Origin: Gp6-AA40 sp036274155
GTDB lineage: Bacteria; Acidobacteriota; Vicinamibacteria; Vicinamibacterales; UBA2999
Direction of reading: 5' to 3'
DNA length: 64,000 nucleotides
Assembly: GCA_036274155.1 (NCBI GenBank)
Contig: DASUGH010000188.1
Span: 92,721-156,720 of the forward strand
In this document: positions 9,208 through 17,977 of the stretch, piece after piece
Position numbering within the stretch: position 1 is the first letter of the stretch
Layout: every line of letters begins with the position of its first letter
Notes under the pieces: model-generated
What the model saw: only the letters and a program-made list of their open reading frames with translations
The model's database searches: none
What the model was told of the DNA's origin: nothing
Translations under genes and position numbers: made by a program

Positions 9208-9786
9208 GTGCAGCCGCCCCTCTCACAGCAGATCACCGGCTGGCTCGGCGACTGGCAGCACGGCGACGACCAGGCCCGCGACCGCCTGTTCACCGTCGTC
9301 CAGCCGGAGCTCCAGCGCATCGCCGCCCGATTCCTCCGGCACGAGCGGAACGACCACACGCTCGAGCCGAACGCCCTCGTCAACGAGCTGTGCGTACGGC
9401 TGATCGGCAACGAGCCGATCACCTATCAGGATCGCGCCCACTTCTTCGCCATCGCCGCGCAGACGATGCGCCGGATCCTGATCGATCATGCGCGCGCCCG
9501 GGTGGCTGACAAACGCGGCGGAGTGCAGCAGCGCGTGACGCTGTCGGCAGTCGATGGCTGGAACCCGATCGCGCAGCAGGAGGACGTGCTGGCGCTCGAC
9601 CAGGTTCTCTCACGGCTGGAGAAGGCCGACCCGCGGGCGGCTCGAGTCGTGGAGCTGCGCTTCTTCGGCGGACTTCAGGAGGACGAGGTCGCCCAGGTCC
9701 TCGGTGTGTCGGTGATCACCGTCAAGCGCGATTGGAAGGTGGCGCGCGCCTGGCTGATCGCGCGCCTGCAGAACCGGACGGTGTAG
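9208..9786 (+). CDS. ECF RNA polymerase sigma factor, kinase-associated type
   Basis: 192-aa sigma-70 family protein. Region 2 includes EPNALVNELCVRLIG and HFFAIAAQTMRRILIDHARA. Region 4 includes VVELRFFGGLQEDEVAQVLGVSVITVKRDWKVARAWL, a helix-turn-helix. Length and the ILIDHARA/KRDWKVARAWL signatures match the subfamily annotated as TIGR02999 (Sig-70_X6), which often occurs beside Ser/Thr kinases and without an anti-sigma factor. No anti-sigma gene is seen here, while three kinases lie divergently upstream, so phosphorylation control is plausible (inference). The start is GTG 9208; the nearby ATGs at 9195 and 9198 are in another frame. Confidence 0.92.
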   Translation: MQPPLSQQITGWLGDWQHGDDQARDRLFTVVQPELQRIAARFLRHERNDHTLEPNALVNELCVRLIGNEPITYQDRAHFFAIAAQTMRRILIDHARARVADKRGGVQQRVTLSAVDGWNPIAQQEDVLALDQVLSRLEKADPRAARVVELRFFGGLQEDEVAQVLGVSVITVKRDWKVARAWLIARLQNRTV

Positions 9787-9791
9787 GGTGT

Positions 9792-9848
9792 GAACCGAGC
9801 TGAAGCTCGGTTCTGCGAAGGGCCCGCTGGTCCGCCTGAAGGCGGACC
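9792..9848. terminator. Paired TGAA-loop hairpins between convergent genes
   Basis: Two perfect hairpins fill the 62-bp gap between convergent stop codons: GAACCGAGC-TGAA-GCTCGGTTC (9792-9813) and GGTCCGCC-TGAA-GGCGGACC (9829-9848). Neither has a T-tract, so bidirectional termination is inferred from position only. The same palindrome type recurs at 44381-44423 and inside mutL, so these may equally be dispersed repeats. Confidence 0.5.
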
Positions 9849-10895
9849 CTACTTCGGAGGCGCCGGCGCTGGAACGATCGTCGCTGGCAGCGGCCAGTTC
9901 CCGTCGTACGGCGGCCAGTTCGGCACGGCGAGCGTCGGCGGCGGATAGAACATCGACGTATAGATCGTCTTGATCCTGCCGTCCTCGACGTTGAACCACT
10001 CGCTGAAGACGTTCCGCGGCGTCGGCGAGCCGGGACGACGGATGAAGACGGCCAGGCCGAGCACGATCTGCGCTTCCTCGTCCACGAGCGGAATGCGGCG
10101 CGCAACCACCATCGACAGGTTGAAGTTCTGCAGCCCCGAGACGCAGTCGTTCGACGCCGGGCCGGGCGGTGGGGTCGTGCCGGCGGCCGGTGCGGGACCG
10201 GCCGGTGCTGCGGGCCCCGCCGGCGCAGCGGCCGGATTGGCAGGCGGCAGGAAGCGGCCCGCCGGCGCCGGCGATCCGTTCTCCGCCCGGCCGCAGCCGG
10301 GGTGTGTCAGCGCCACCGAGCCGTCGTGCGAGGTGATCGCATCGAAATAGCTCTCCACCACGGCAATGAGCTCGTCGCGCGACAATCGCTTTGCCGCCGG
10401 CACGACCCGGTCCGGCGGCGGGTTGGCGATCAGGTATGCCGGGTTGAGCAGGTTCGCGGGCGGGCGCCCCGGCTGCCGCGCCCCGCTCAGCCCCGGGTCG
10501 TTCTCGCGCGCCAGATACCACTCCGCCTCGCTGATCTTGCGGTTCTGCACACGGAGCCGCACGGTGGCCAGGGCGACAGTCCCGCTCTCTTCGATCAGCC
10601 CGTAGTAGCCCGCCTGGCCGCTGACCGCGTCGACGTAGCGGCGCTGCATCTTGCCGAGCGCGGTCACCGTCTTCCACACGCCGCCGCCGGGCGGGACGTT
10701 GATGGCGTTCTCGGTCTGGCGGAACCCGACCATGAGCGGCACTGCCGCCGGGTCGTGCTTGATGACCGCCGCAAGGTATTGATCCAGCATCGTCTTCAAG
10801 CACGCCCGGTCGCACGTCGCCTGCGCCGACGCGTCGCTGGCGCTGCCGAGCGCCACCATCACCGCCACTGCGATTCCCAGTCCACGTCGCGTCAT
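9849..10895 (-). CDS. Secreted NTF2-like/DUF8021-like protein of unknown function
   Basis: 348 aa with a clear signal peptide (MTRRGLGIAVAVMVALGSASDASAQA). The mature start CDRACLKTMLDQYLAAV, then AVPLMVGFRQTEN and a following sheet-rich region, resembles the DUF8021/SnoaL-like NTF2 fold. A second related half follows (ELIAVVESYFDAITSHDGSVAL, NVEDGRIKTIYTSMFYP), separated by a Pro/Ala linker near residues 215-245, so it reads as two fused NTF2-like domains. Function is not known. ATG 10895 has AGAGGA just upstream. The stop abuts the hairpins shared with the convergent sigma gene. Confidence 0.7.
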   Translation of the reverse strand: MTRRGLGIAVAVMVALGSASDASAQATCDRACLKTMLDQYLAAVIKHDPAAVPLMVGFRQTENAINVPPGGGVWKTVTALGKMQRRYVDAVSGQAGYYGLIEESGTVALATVRLRVQNRKISEAEWYLARENDPGLSGARQPGRPPANLLNPAYLIANPPPDRVVPAAKRLSRDELIAVVESYFDAITSHDGSVALTHPGCGRAENGSPAPAGRFLPPANPAAAPAGPAAPAGPAPAAGTTPPPGPASNDCVSGLQNFNLSMVVARRIPLVDEEAQIVLGLAVFIRRPGSPTPRNVFSEWFNVEDGRIKTIYTSMFYPPPTLAVPNWPPYDGNWPLPATIVPAPAPPK

Positions 10896-10930
10896 GGTTT
10901 CCTCTGTACGGCCCGAAGCCGAAAGACCGG

Positions 10931-10958
10931 ACCCCGGACCCCGGACCCCGGACCCCGG
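10931..10958. repeat. ACCCCGG heptamer repeat, four units
   Basis: Four exact tandem ACCCCGG units lie in the 70-bp gap between two minus-strand genes. The G-rich strand is the coding-sense strand, so it would be transcribed as repeated CCGGGGT. Confidence 0.9.
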
Positions 10959-10965
10959 AGAAAGG

Positions 10966-12186
10966 CTACTTATTCTCGTACCACTTCAGCGACCAGGGAT
11001 CGCTGTTGTCGATACACGCCACGTCCATCCGGCGATCGCCGTTGATATCGGCGGTCACACAGCTGTTGGCCGAGATTCCCGCGTCGAGCACCATCCGCTG
11101 CCACGTCTGACCGGTGGGGTCGGCCGCCTTGTAGTAGAAGACGCCAGGCTTCACGCCCCTCGCTGCCCCGCGCGTGCCGCCCGACACGATCTCGTGGTTG
11201 CCGTCGCCGTCGCTGTCGACCAGCACCAGCGAGTGCGAGCTGTTGATGCGCGTGTCGATGACGTTGCGCGGCCCGAGACCGGAGGGCGTCTCCAGATACA
11301 CGACCACCTGGTTGCCGTGGAACGGCTCGTTGGTGGCCATCAGCTTCCGCTTGTTGAACGTGCCAACGGCGACATCGCTGGCGCCGCCCTGTGGCCACGG
11401 CGCGGGATCGCCCTTGGCGATCTCGGTGCGCGTCCATACGCCACCGCGTCCCTGGCTGTGCGCGAAGATCCCGACGTACCCCGCCGTCAGCACGTCGTCG
11501 CGGCCGTCGCCATCCCAGTCGCCGATGAACAGCCCGTGCACCACACCCTGATTGGCCTCGGTGATCGTCTCCACCTTCCATTCTGGCGGACGATAGGCGC
11601 GCAAGGGCGTGGACGTATGGTCGGGATCGCTGAATCCCTCGCGTGCCGTCGCGCCCAGAATCGGCGCGTTGATCAGGATTGCCTGCCCGTCGATGGTGAC
11701 GAAGCGCACACGATGCGACGTCGGAATGGCGTCGATCTCCTTCAGCGTCCAGAGCTCACGCGGGTCGCCATTCGAGTGCAGGATGGCGACCTTGCCCGCG
11801 CTTCGCGCCGGGCTGGTGCTGAATTCATACGCGAGGCCGATCTCCGGGATGCCGTCGCGATCGGTATCCGCTGCCGCGAGATTGATCATCCGCGGCGCGC
11901 TGCGGGTGATGACGTGCGGCGTCCAATCGGGGTTCTCGTACCACAGCAGCTCCATCATCGACGACCCGAGCCCGATCAGATCGACTTTCCCGTCCTTGTT
12001 CATGTCGGCGGCGGTCACCTGATAGCCGCCGCGAATGCCGGTCGCCACGACGTGCGTGGCGAACGGCGCCGGTGGATCGGACAGGGTGGCGGCAACCGGC
12101 GGAGCCGGTGCCTGCCCGGCGATGACCGTCAGGCCGAAGACGACGGCGCCGGCCGCGACGACGAGTGAGTAGGTGACTGCCCGCAT
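10966..12186 (-). CDS. Secreted VCBS/FG-GAP repeat beta-propeller protein
   Basis: 406 aa with an N-terminal signal sequence (MRAVTYSLVVAAGAVVFGLTVIAGQA). At least five calcium-binding loops of FG-GAP/VCBS type are visible: DMNKDGKVD, DTDRDGIPE, DWDGDGRDD, DSDGDGNHE and DINGDRRMD, spaced as blades of an integrin-like propeller. Each is preceded by a hydrophobic strand, and WYEN occurs twice. No catalytic domain is visible, so a binding or surface role is most likely; the ligand is unknown. Transcription runs toward the DUF8021-like gene, with only the heptamer repeat between them. Confidence 0.85.
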   Translation of the reverse strand: MRAVTYSLVVAAGAVVFGLTVIAGQAPAPPVAATLSDPPAPFATHVVATGIRGGYQVTAADMNKDGKVDLIGLGSSMMELLWYENPDWTPHVITRSAPRMINLAAADTDRDGIPEIGLAYEFSTSPARSAGKVAILHSNGDPRELWTLKEIDAIPTSHRVRFVTIDGQAILINAPILGATAREGFSDPDHTSTPLRAYRPPEWKVETITEANQGVVHGLFIGDWDGDGRDDVLTAGYVGIFAHSQGRGGVWTRTEIAKGDPAPWPQGGASDVAVGTFNKRKLMATNEPFHGNQVVVYLETPSGLGPRNVIDTRINSSHSLVLVDSDGDGNHEIVSGGTRGAARGVKPGVFYYKAADPTGQTWQRMVLDAGISANSCVTADINGDRRMDVACIDNSDPWSLKWYENK

Positions 12187-12389
12187 GGCTCCTCCCGATG
12201 ACCGACCGGCGACATCTTACCCGGTTTGAGCTGGCAACCGGCGACCGGCACATCCGGACGCTCTTATGTACTGGCCGGATCCCGGATGCCGCGAGGCGCA
12301 CGTCAGCGCACCGCGCCACCGGCAACGACGCGTTGGAGGGATAACCTCGAATGGCGCGGGCACCGGCGGATCTCTCCCTGAGATCCGCT

Positions 12390-13499
12390 TCAGTCTGGCT
12401 TCCAGCGCGTCCTCAGGCGCCCGTGCGCATCGAACCAGAAGTAGCCCTCGAGTGATCCAAGCGCGAAGAGCGCCAGGTTCTGGTCGTAGTACTTCGCCGG
12501 TTTTCCGAACAGGCCGGTGCTCGCATCGAGCTCAGCGCGTACACGCGACAGTTGTGCACTCGCCAGGTCCTGCTCACCAAGTGCGGTGAGAAACGGGATC
12601 AGGGCGGCTGAAAAGCCGACCGGCCCTTTCGCACTGTCGATGCGTCCGTCCGTCCGAACCTTCTCCGGCACTGTCCCGCTGCTCCGAACGGCGCCTGTCA
12701 TTCCCGACAAGACGCGCAGCAGCGGTTCACGCTCGCGTGCATCGGCATGAAGGAGACCGACCCACAGATACACCCGGATTGCGTCGTAACTTCCCAGTTC
12801 CGACGGCCGGACGCGGCCGGCGGAATCGACGTCCATCCAGTCCATGGCAAACCCGCGCGGTGCCGACTTCTCGATCAGCGCCGGGAGCGAGGGCGCCATC
12901 TCGCGCCACGGCCCTTCCGGCAAGAGCTCGGCAAGGCGTGCAAAGAGCTGCGGCGTGAGGTAACTGGGATTGAGCCGATACGTCTCGTCTTTCTGGAATC
13001 CTCTGGCGCCTGGGGTGAGCGTCACGCCGACGTTGGGAATGTGCGCAACCTCCTGCTCGGCGATCCGCGCGGCCAGCGCGCCCCCGAGCTGACGGTAGCG
13101 AGGCTCGCCCCACGCATCACCGGCCTCCAGCAGCGTATACGCCATCCACACATCGGCATCGGACGCCGAATTGGCATCGAGCACGCGCCACTCCCCGTCC
13201 GGCGCACGCCCCCACAGCCACGACGGAAGCCGCGAGCCGAGATCGCCGCCCGCGAGATTGCGCTCCGACCAGGCCAGCAAACGGTCGAACCGCGATCGAT
13301 CGTTGGCCACCAGCGAGAAGAACATCGCATACGCCTGCCCCTCGGAGGTCGTGCGATCGCCCGCATCCCGATCGATGACGCGCACCTGATCGTCGAGGAA
13401 CCTGGCGGCATAGCTTCGCCACAACGGCCACTCCTGAGCACTGATGACGGTATCGGCCGTGAATGCGAATGCCAGGGCTATCACAATGCAGCGCCTCAT
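12390..13499 (-). CDS. bcsZ: Periplasmic endo-1,4-beta-glucanase of the cellulose synthase complex (GH8)
   Basis: 369-aa GH8 glucanase with a signal peptide (MRRCIVIALAFAFTADTVISAQ). The GH8 core is clear: TTSEGQAYAMFFSLVAND with general acid E53, SDADVWMAYTLLEAG, YRLNPSY, and SYDAIRVYLWVGLL with base D239. These match the catalytic Glu/Asp positions of E. coli BcsZ (E55/D243). It would trim nascent cellulose in the periplasm and aid export. ATG 13499 was chosen because it begins the signal peptide and has AGGGAG 5 nt upstream. It diverges from bcsAB, so the two may share a regulatory region. Confidence 0.92.
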   Translation of the reverse strand: MRRCIVIALAFAFTADTVISAQEWPLWRSYAARFLDDQVRVIDRDAGDRTTSEGQAYAMFFSLVANDRSRFDRLLAWSERNLAGGDLGSRLPSWLWGRAPDGEWRVLDANSASDADVWMAYTLLEAGDAWGEPRYRQLGGALAARIAEQEVAHIPNVGVTLTPGARGFQKDETYRLNPSYLTPQLFARLAELLPEGPWREMAPSLPALIEKSAPRGFAMDWMDVDSAGRVRPSELGSYDAIRVYLWVGLLHADAREREPLLRVLSGMTGAVRSSGTVPEKVRTDGRIDSAKGPVGFSAALIPFLTALGEQDLASAQLSRVRAELDASTGLFGKPAKYYDQNLALFALGSLEGYFWFDAHGRLRTRWKPD

Positions 13500-13664
13500 C
13501 GGTACTCCCTCACGACAACGAAGACGCGACCACGTGGCGCATGCAAATCGAGGCGCACCGCAAGCGCGGCAGGGCAACGGTCCGGTTGCAATCACGCGGT
13601 AGAGGTGCCGTGAGCACGAACGTTGCTGGCGAACAGAAGGGTCCCGTTTGCAGATTCATCCAGT

Positions 13665-16600
13665 ATGCAGATCCTCGGACGAGTCGTCGTTGTCATCGGA
13701 TGTGCGGGCCTGGGTCTCCTGCTGATCGTCCCTCTCGGCTGGAAGGAACAGGCCTCTCTCGGCGCCACGCTCTTCGCTGTCGCCCTCGTGCTCGATCGCC
13801 TCTCGAGTTCGCGGACAGTGACGCTGGCGTTGATGTCGATGTCGCTGTTCGCCACGTTCCGCTACGGGTACTTCCGCGTCACTCAGACATGGGACGGCCT
13901 GACCAGCGCGGGGCATTGGCAGCGTTGGGACACCGTGCTCGTGCTGGTCCTGCTCTGCGCCGAGTTCTATGCGTTCCTCACGCTCGTCCTCGGATACTTC
14001 CAGACGCTTCGCCCGCTGCAGCGTCCACCCGTGTCGTTGCCGGCCGATTCCGCCGACTGGCCGACCGTCGACGTGCTCATTCCCACCTACAACGAGCCGC
14101 TCAGCGTCGTGCGGACGACGATGCTCGGCGCGCTGGCGATGGAGTACCCCGCGGACAAGATGAAGGTCTACGTGCTCGACGACAGCAAGCGCGAGGAGTT
14201 TCGCCAATGCGCAGCCGCCGTCGGCGCCAGATACCTGACGCGCGAGGGCAACGCCCACGCCAAGGCTGGAAATATCAACGCCGCCCTGACGCAGACTGAT
14301 GGCGAGTACGTAGCCGTCTTCGACTGCGATCACGTCCCGACGTCGTCGTTCCTGCAGACTACGGTCGGCTGGTTCATCCGCGACGACAGACTCGGCCTGG
14401 TGCAGACGCCACACCATTTCTATTCGCCGGATCCCTTCGAGCGCAATCTCGACAGCTTTCGCAAGGTTCCCAACGAGGGCGAGCTGTTTCATCGGCTCAT
14501 CCAGGACGGCAACGACCTGTGGAACGCGAGCTTCTTCTGCGGCTCGTGCGCAGTCCTGAAACGGTCGGCGCTCGAGGCCATCGGCGGGGTTGCTGTCGAG
14601 ACCGTGACCGAGGATGCGCATACCGCGCTCCGCATGCAGCGGAGCGGGTGGAACACCGCGTACATCAACATCCCGCAGGCGGCGGGGCTGGCCACGGAGA
14701 GCCTGGCCGCGCACATCGGCCAGCGAATCCGCTGGGCGCGAGGCATGATTCAGATCCTTCGACTCGAGAACCCGCTCCTCGGGCGCGGCCTCACGCTGGC
14801 GCAGCGGCTCTGCTACTTCAACGCCAGCACGCATTTCCTGTTCGCGTTGCCGCGCTTGATCTTCCTGACCATGCCGCTGTCGTACCTGCTGTTCGGTCTG
14901 GTCAACATCTACGGCTACTCGCTGGCGGTGTTCGCGTACGCGCTCCCCCACATCGCGATCTCGGGGGTGACGAACTCGCGAGTCCAGGGCCGGCACCGCT
15001 TCTCGTTCTGGAACGAAATCTACGAAACCGTGCTCGCTCCGTTCATCCTCCTGCCGACATTTCTCGCACTCGTCAACCCGCGGCTCGGCAAGTTCAACGT
15101 CACCAGCAAGGGCGGCGTGATCGAACGCTCGTATTTCGACTTTCGTCTCGCCCTGCCGTTCATGCTGCTGCTCGGTCTGAACATCGCCGGCCTGGTCATG
15201 GCGGCGCGGCGGCTCCAGATCGATCCTGCTCACGCCGACACCATCGTGCTGAACGCGATCTGGACGGCCTACAACGTCGTGATTCTCTCGGTGGCGGCCT
15301 CGGTGGCGTGGGAGCGTCGTCAGCGACGCGCCGAGCCGCGGCTCGATGTCCGCGCTCCGCTCTCGGTTGTCCTCGCGGGCGGTCAACACGCCGCCGGGTT
15401 TACTTCCGACGTGTCCCTGCAGGGCCTGACGGGCCGCTTCGACGCCCCGGTGCACCTCGCGAGGGGCACGCCGGTCGACCTCGTTCTTGGCGGGCCCGAC
15501 ACGCGGTGCCATCTGAAGGCCCGGGTCGCCGCGTCAGTGGGCCGCGAGATGCACTTCGTGTTTGGCCACGTCGGCCTGCGTGAAGAGCGATACCTCCTGA
15601 GGCTCGCGTACTTGCGTCCGCAGGCGTGGCTGTGGTGGCACGCGGCGCGCGGACGGGATCATGCCCTGATCAGTCTGGCGCGGATTCTCTGGCTTGCGCT
15701 GCGGGGGTTCGTGCTGGTCCCGTTCGCTCTTCTCATCCTTCCGCGCACCCTGTGGGCACACCTGTTCACCCGCAACCCCGCCAGGCGGCAGACAGCGAGG
15801 AAGAGACGCGAGCGGATCGCGGCCGCCCTGCTGGTGATCAGCTTCTACCCGCCGGTCGACGCCGGCGCACAACGGGCTGCGAACGTCGCGTCAAGCGCCT
15901 CCGAATTCGAGCAGGTCTACGAGATACGCGGATCGGATTCGCGCCGGTCGATCGGGCTCACCGGGGCCGGGGCCACTCACACCATGTTCTTCAGCGTCCC
16001 GGTTACCAAAATCATCAGTCGAGCGGCGCTTCGCGTTCACTACGCTGCTCCGCTCCTCGGGCGCGGTGAAGGGCGCCTCGTGCTGTTGCTCAACGGCAGC
16101 ACCGTCGCTTCGCTGCCGCTGGATCGACCAGATGGCCTCCTCGACGTACCGCTTCCGACCGACCTGTTGACGAACGACAACAGCCTGACCCTTCAGCTCA
16201 GCGGGCAGTGCCGGGCGTGTACCGAACGAAGCGGCGCATGGCTCCGGATCGATCCCTCGAGCGCTCTTACGGTTGGGGGGACGCGGCTGCTCATTCCAGA
16301 CGACCTCTCACTGCTGCCGATTCCGTTCTCCGATCCCGCAAGCCAGCGCTCCTGGAGCCTGCCTCTCGTATTCATGGAGCCGCCCGACCACCGCACGCTG
16401 GAGGCCGCTGCCATGATGGCCTCGTGGTTCGGCGTGGCATCCGACGTCCGCAGCGTCCGATTTCCAGTCACGATCGGAGCCCTCCCGACCGGAAACGCGA
16501 TCGTCCTGGCCCGCCGCGGCAGCGCCCTCGCGACGAGCCTTTCGGTCCCGCCGGATGTCGAGCGGTTCGTCGCCATCCGCGAGAACCCGCGCGATGCGTA

Positions 16601-17969
16601 CGGAAAGCTGCTGATCCTCAGCGGAGCCGATGGCGACGACCTCGTCGGCGCGGCCCGCGCATTCGTGACCCGCTCGTGGTTCCCGGCCGGCACCGCAACG
16701 GCGTCTCTGGAGAACCTGCGGGTACCGGCGCGGCCCCCCTATGACGCGGCGCGATGGTTACCGACCAATCAACTCGCGCAGATCGGCACCTATACGACGG
16801 ACGAGCGGCTGCGGATACATGGGTCGGGCTCGGTCGACATTTACTTCCGCCTTCCACCCGACCTGTTCCTGGGCGCTCGAGACTCGGTGCCGCTGCAACT
16901 CAGGTTTACCTACGACGGTGTCGCGACCAATCGGCCGGCGGCCGTCCACGTCCGCCTGAACGGCGCGGACGTCGACAGCATTCGGCTGCCGGCGGTGCAG
17001 TCGGCGACGACCGCCAGCGAAATCTTCCGTCTGCCCACAGGACAGCTTCAGCCGTACATCAACACCCTGACGGTGGTTGCGGACTTCGGGATCGGCAAGT
17101 CACCAGCAGCCCCAACTCAATACGTGGCGGTGCATCGCAACTCGTCGATTGACCTCCGGCGCCTGCCTCACTCAGTGGTGCTGCCTCGCCTGGAGCTCTT
17201 CGGTCAAGCCGGCTACCCGTTCACAGGGCGCGCGGATCTCGGAGAGACCGCAGTTGTCGTACCGGCCGAAGCCACGCCGGCCGACTACGAAACGCTGTTG
17301 ACCATGGCCGGCTTCTTTGGAGCGCAGACGGGAGCGCCGGCCACGGCGCTGACAGTGACCGACGCCGCGCATGTCGCCGGGCTTCGTGACAAACACATGA
17401 TTCTGCTCGGCCGAGCCGTCTCGCAGCCTCTGCTCCACTCGTGGGCGGACTCCATGCCGCTTCGGGTTGCCGAGCGCACGGCTACGCTCAACCCTCGCCC
17501 GGAGCCCTCTCGACTGCTGCACCCCGAGCTGCCGTTCCGGCCTGCCGACCGTGGACGTCTTGCGACGTTGCTCGCCCACGATCCGTCGCCGGATCTCATC
17601 GTCGAGCAGTTCGTCTCGCCGTTGCGTGCGGATCGGTCGGTTGTCGCCATCGTCCCTGGCGGCGCCGGAGCGGAAGACGCCGTCGCGGCTCTGTTCGCGC
17701 CAGGTGAGCGAAAGGGCCCGGTGTACGGCGGCGTCTCCGTCTCGCGCGGAGGCACGTTCCAATCGTTCCTCCTCGGGGTTCAGGCCTATCGCGCCGGCGA
17801 CCACGACGTGTATCGCCAGGCGAGCGTGTTCGTCATTACACATCACTGGCTGATACCGGCTGCCGTCGTCGTGTTGGCCCTCCTCGTTGCCGTACCACTT
17901 CGACAGGGTGTGGAGCGAACGGCTCGCCGCCGTCTGGGTCATGCCATCGCACCGCACCATTCCAAGTAG
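13665..17969 (+). CDS. bcsAB: Fused cellulose synthase catalytic and periplasmic subunits BcsA-BcsB
   Basis: 1434 aa. The N-terminal half is BcsA: membrane helices, then a GT2 domain with IPTYNEP (about 139-145), DDS, DCDHVPT, TED and QRIRW (about 353-357), which bind UDP-glucose and the acceptor. More helices follow, then a PilZ domain with RRAEPR near 556 and DVSLQG near 582, the c-di-GMP-binding signature. From about residue 745 the protein becomes BcsB: a hydrophobic segment ending YPPVDAGAQ, carbohydrate-binding and flavodoxin-like modules, and a C-terminal anchor (HWLIPAAVVVLALLVAVPL). Such fusions are known (AcsAB of Komagataeibacter). ATG 13665 is preferred; a TTG 14 codons upstream is the alternative. 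bcsC follows 8 bp later. Confidence 0.93.
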   Translation: MQILGRVVVVIGCAGLGLLLIVPLGWKEQASLGATLFAVALVLDRLSSSRTVTLALMSMSLFATFRYGYFRVTQTWDGLTSAGHWQRWDTVLVLVLLCAEFYAFLTLVLGYFQTLRPLQRPPVSLPADSADWPTVDVLIPTYNEPLSVVRTTMLGALAMEYPADKMKVYVLDDSKREEFRQCAAAVGARYLTREGNAHAKAGNINAALTQTDGEYVAVFDCDHVPTSSFLQTTVGWFIRDDRLGLVQTPHHFYSPDPFERNLDSFRKVPNEGELFHRLIQDGNDLWNASFFCGSCAVLKRSALEAIGGVAVETVTEDAHTALRMQRSGWNTAYINIPQAAGLATESLAAHIGQRIRWARGMIQILRLENPLLGRGLTLAQRLCYFNASTHFLFALPRLIFLTMPLSYLLFGLVNIYGYSLAVFAYALPHIAISGVTNSRVQGRHRFSFWNEIYETVLAPFILLPTFLALVNPRLGKFNVTSKGGVIERSYFDFRLALPFMLLLGLNIAGLVMAARRLQIDPAHADTIVLNAIWTAYNVVILSVAASVAWERRQRRAEPRLDVRAPLSVVLAGGQHAAGFTSDVSLQGLTGRFDAPVHLARGTPVDLVLGGPDTRCHLKARVAASVGREMHFVFGHVGLREERYLLRLAYLRPQAWLWWHAARGRDHALISLARILWLALRGFVLVPFALLILPRTLWAHLFTRNPARRQTARKRRERIAAALLVISFYPPVDAGAQRAANVASSASEFEQVYEIRGSDSRRSIGLTGAGATHTMFFSVPVTKIISRAALRVHYAAPLLGRGEGRLVLLLNGSTVASLPLDRPDGLLDVPLPTDLLTNDNSLTLQLSGQCRACTERSGAWLRIDPSSALTVGGTRLLIPDDLSLLPIPFSDPASQRSWSLPLVFMEPPDHRTLEAAAMMASWFGVASDVRSVRFPVTIGALPTGNAIVLARRGSALATSLSVPPDVERFVAIRENPRDAYGKLLILSGADGDDLVGAARAFVTRSWFPAGTATASLENLRVPARPPYDAARWLPTNQLAQIGTYTTDERLRIHGSGSVDIYFRLPPDLFLGARDSVPLQLRFTYDGVATNRPAAVHVRLNGADVDSIRLPAVQSATTASEIFRLPTGQLQPYINTLTVVADFGIGKSPAAPTQYVAVHRNSSIDLRRLPHSVVLPRLELFGQAGYPFTGRADLGETAVVVPAEATPADYETLLTMAGFFGAQTGAPATALTVTDAAHVAGLRDKHMILLGRAVSQPLLHSWADSMPLRVAERTATLNPRPEPSRLLHPELPFRPADRGRLATLLAHDPSPDLIVEQFVSPLRADRSVVAIVPGGAGAEDAVAALFAPGERKGPVYGGVSVSRGGTFQSFLLGVQAYRAGDHDVYRQASVFVITHHWLIPAAVVVLALLVAVPLRQGVERTARRRLGHAIAPHHSK

Positions 17970-17977
17970 GTGACCCT

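Noticed and set aside
13656..15512. 618-codon antisense frame across bcsA
   Set aside because: Shadow of a highly conserved gene; composition Arg/Glu/His-rich with no domain.
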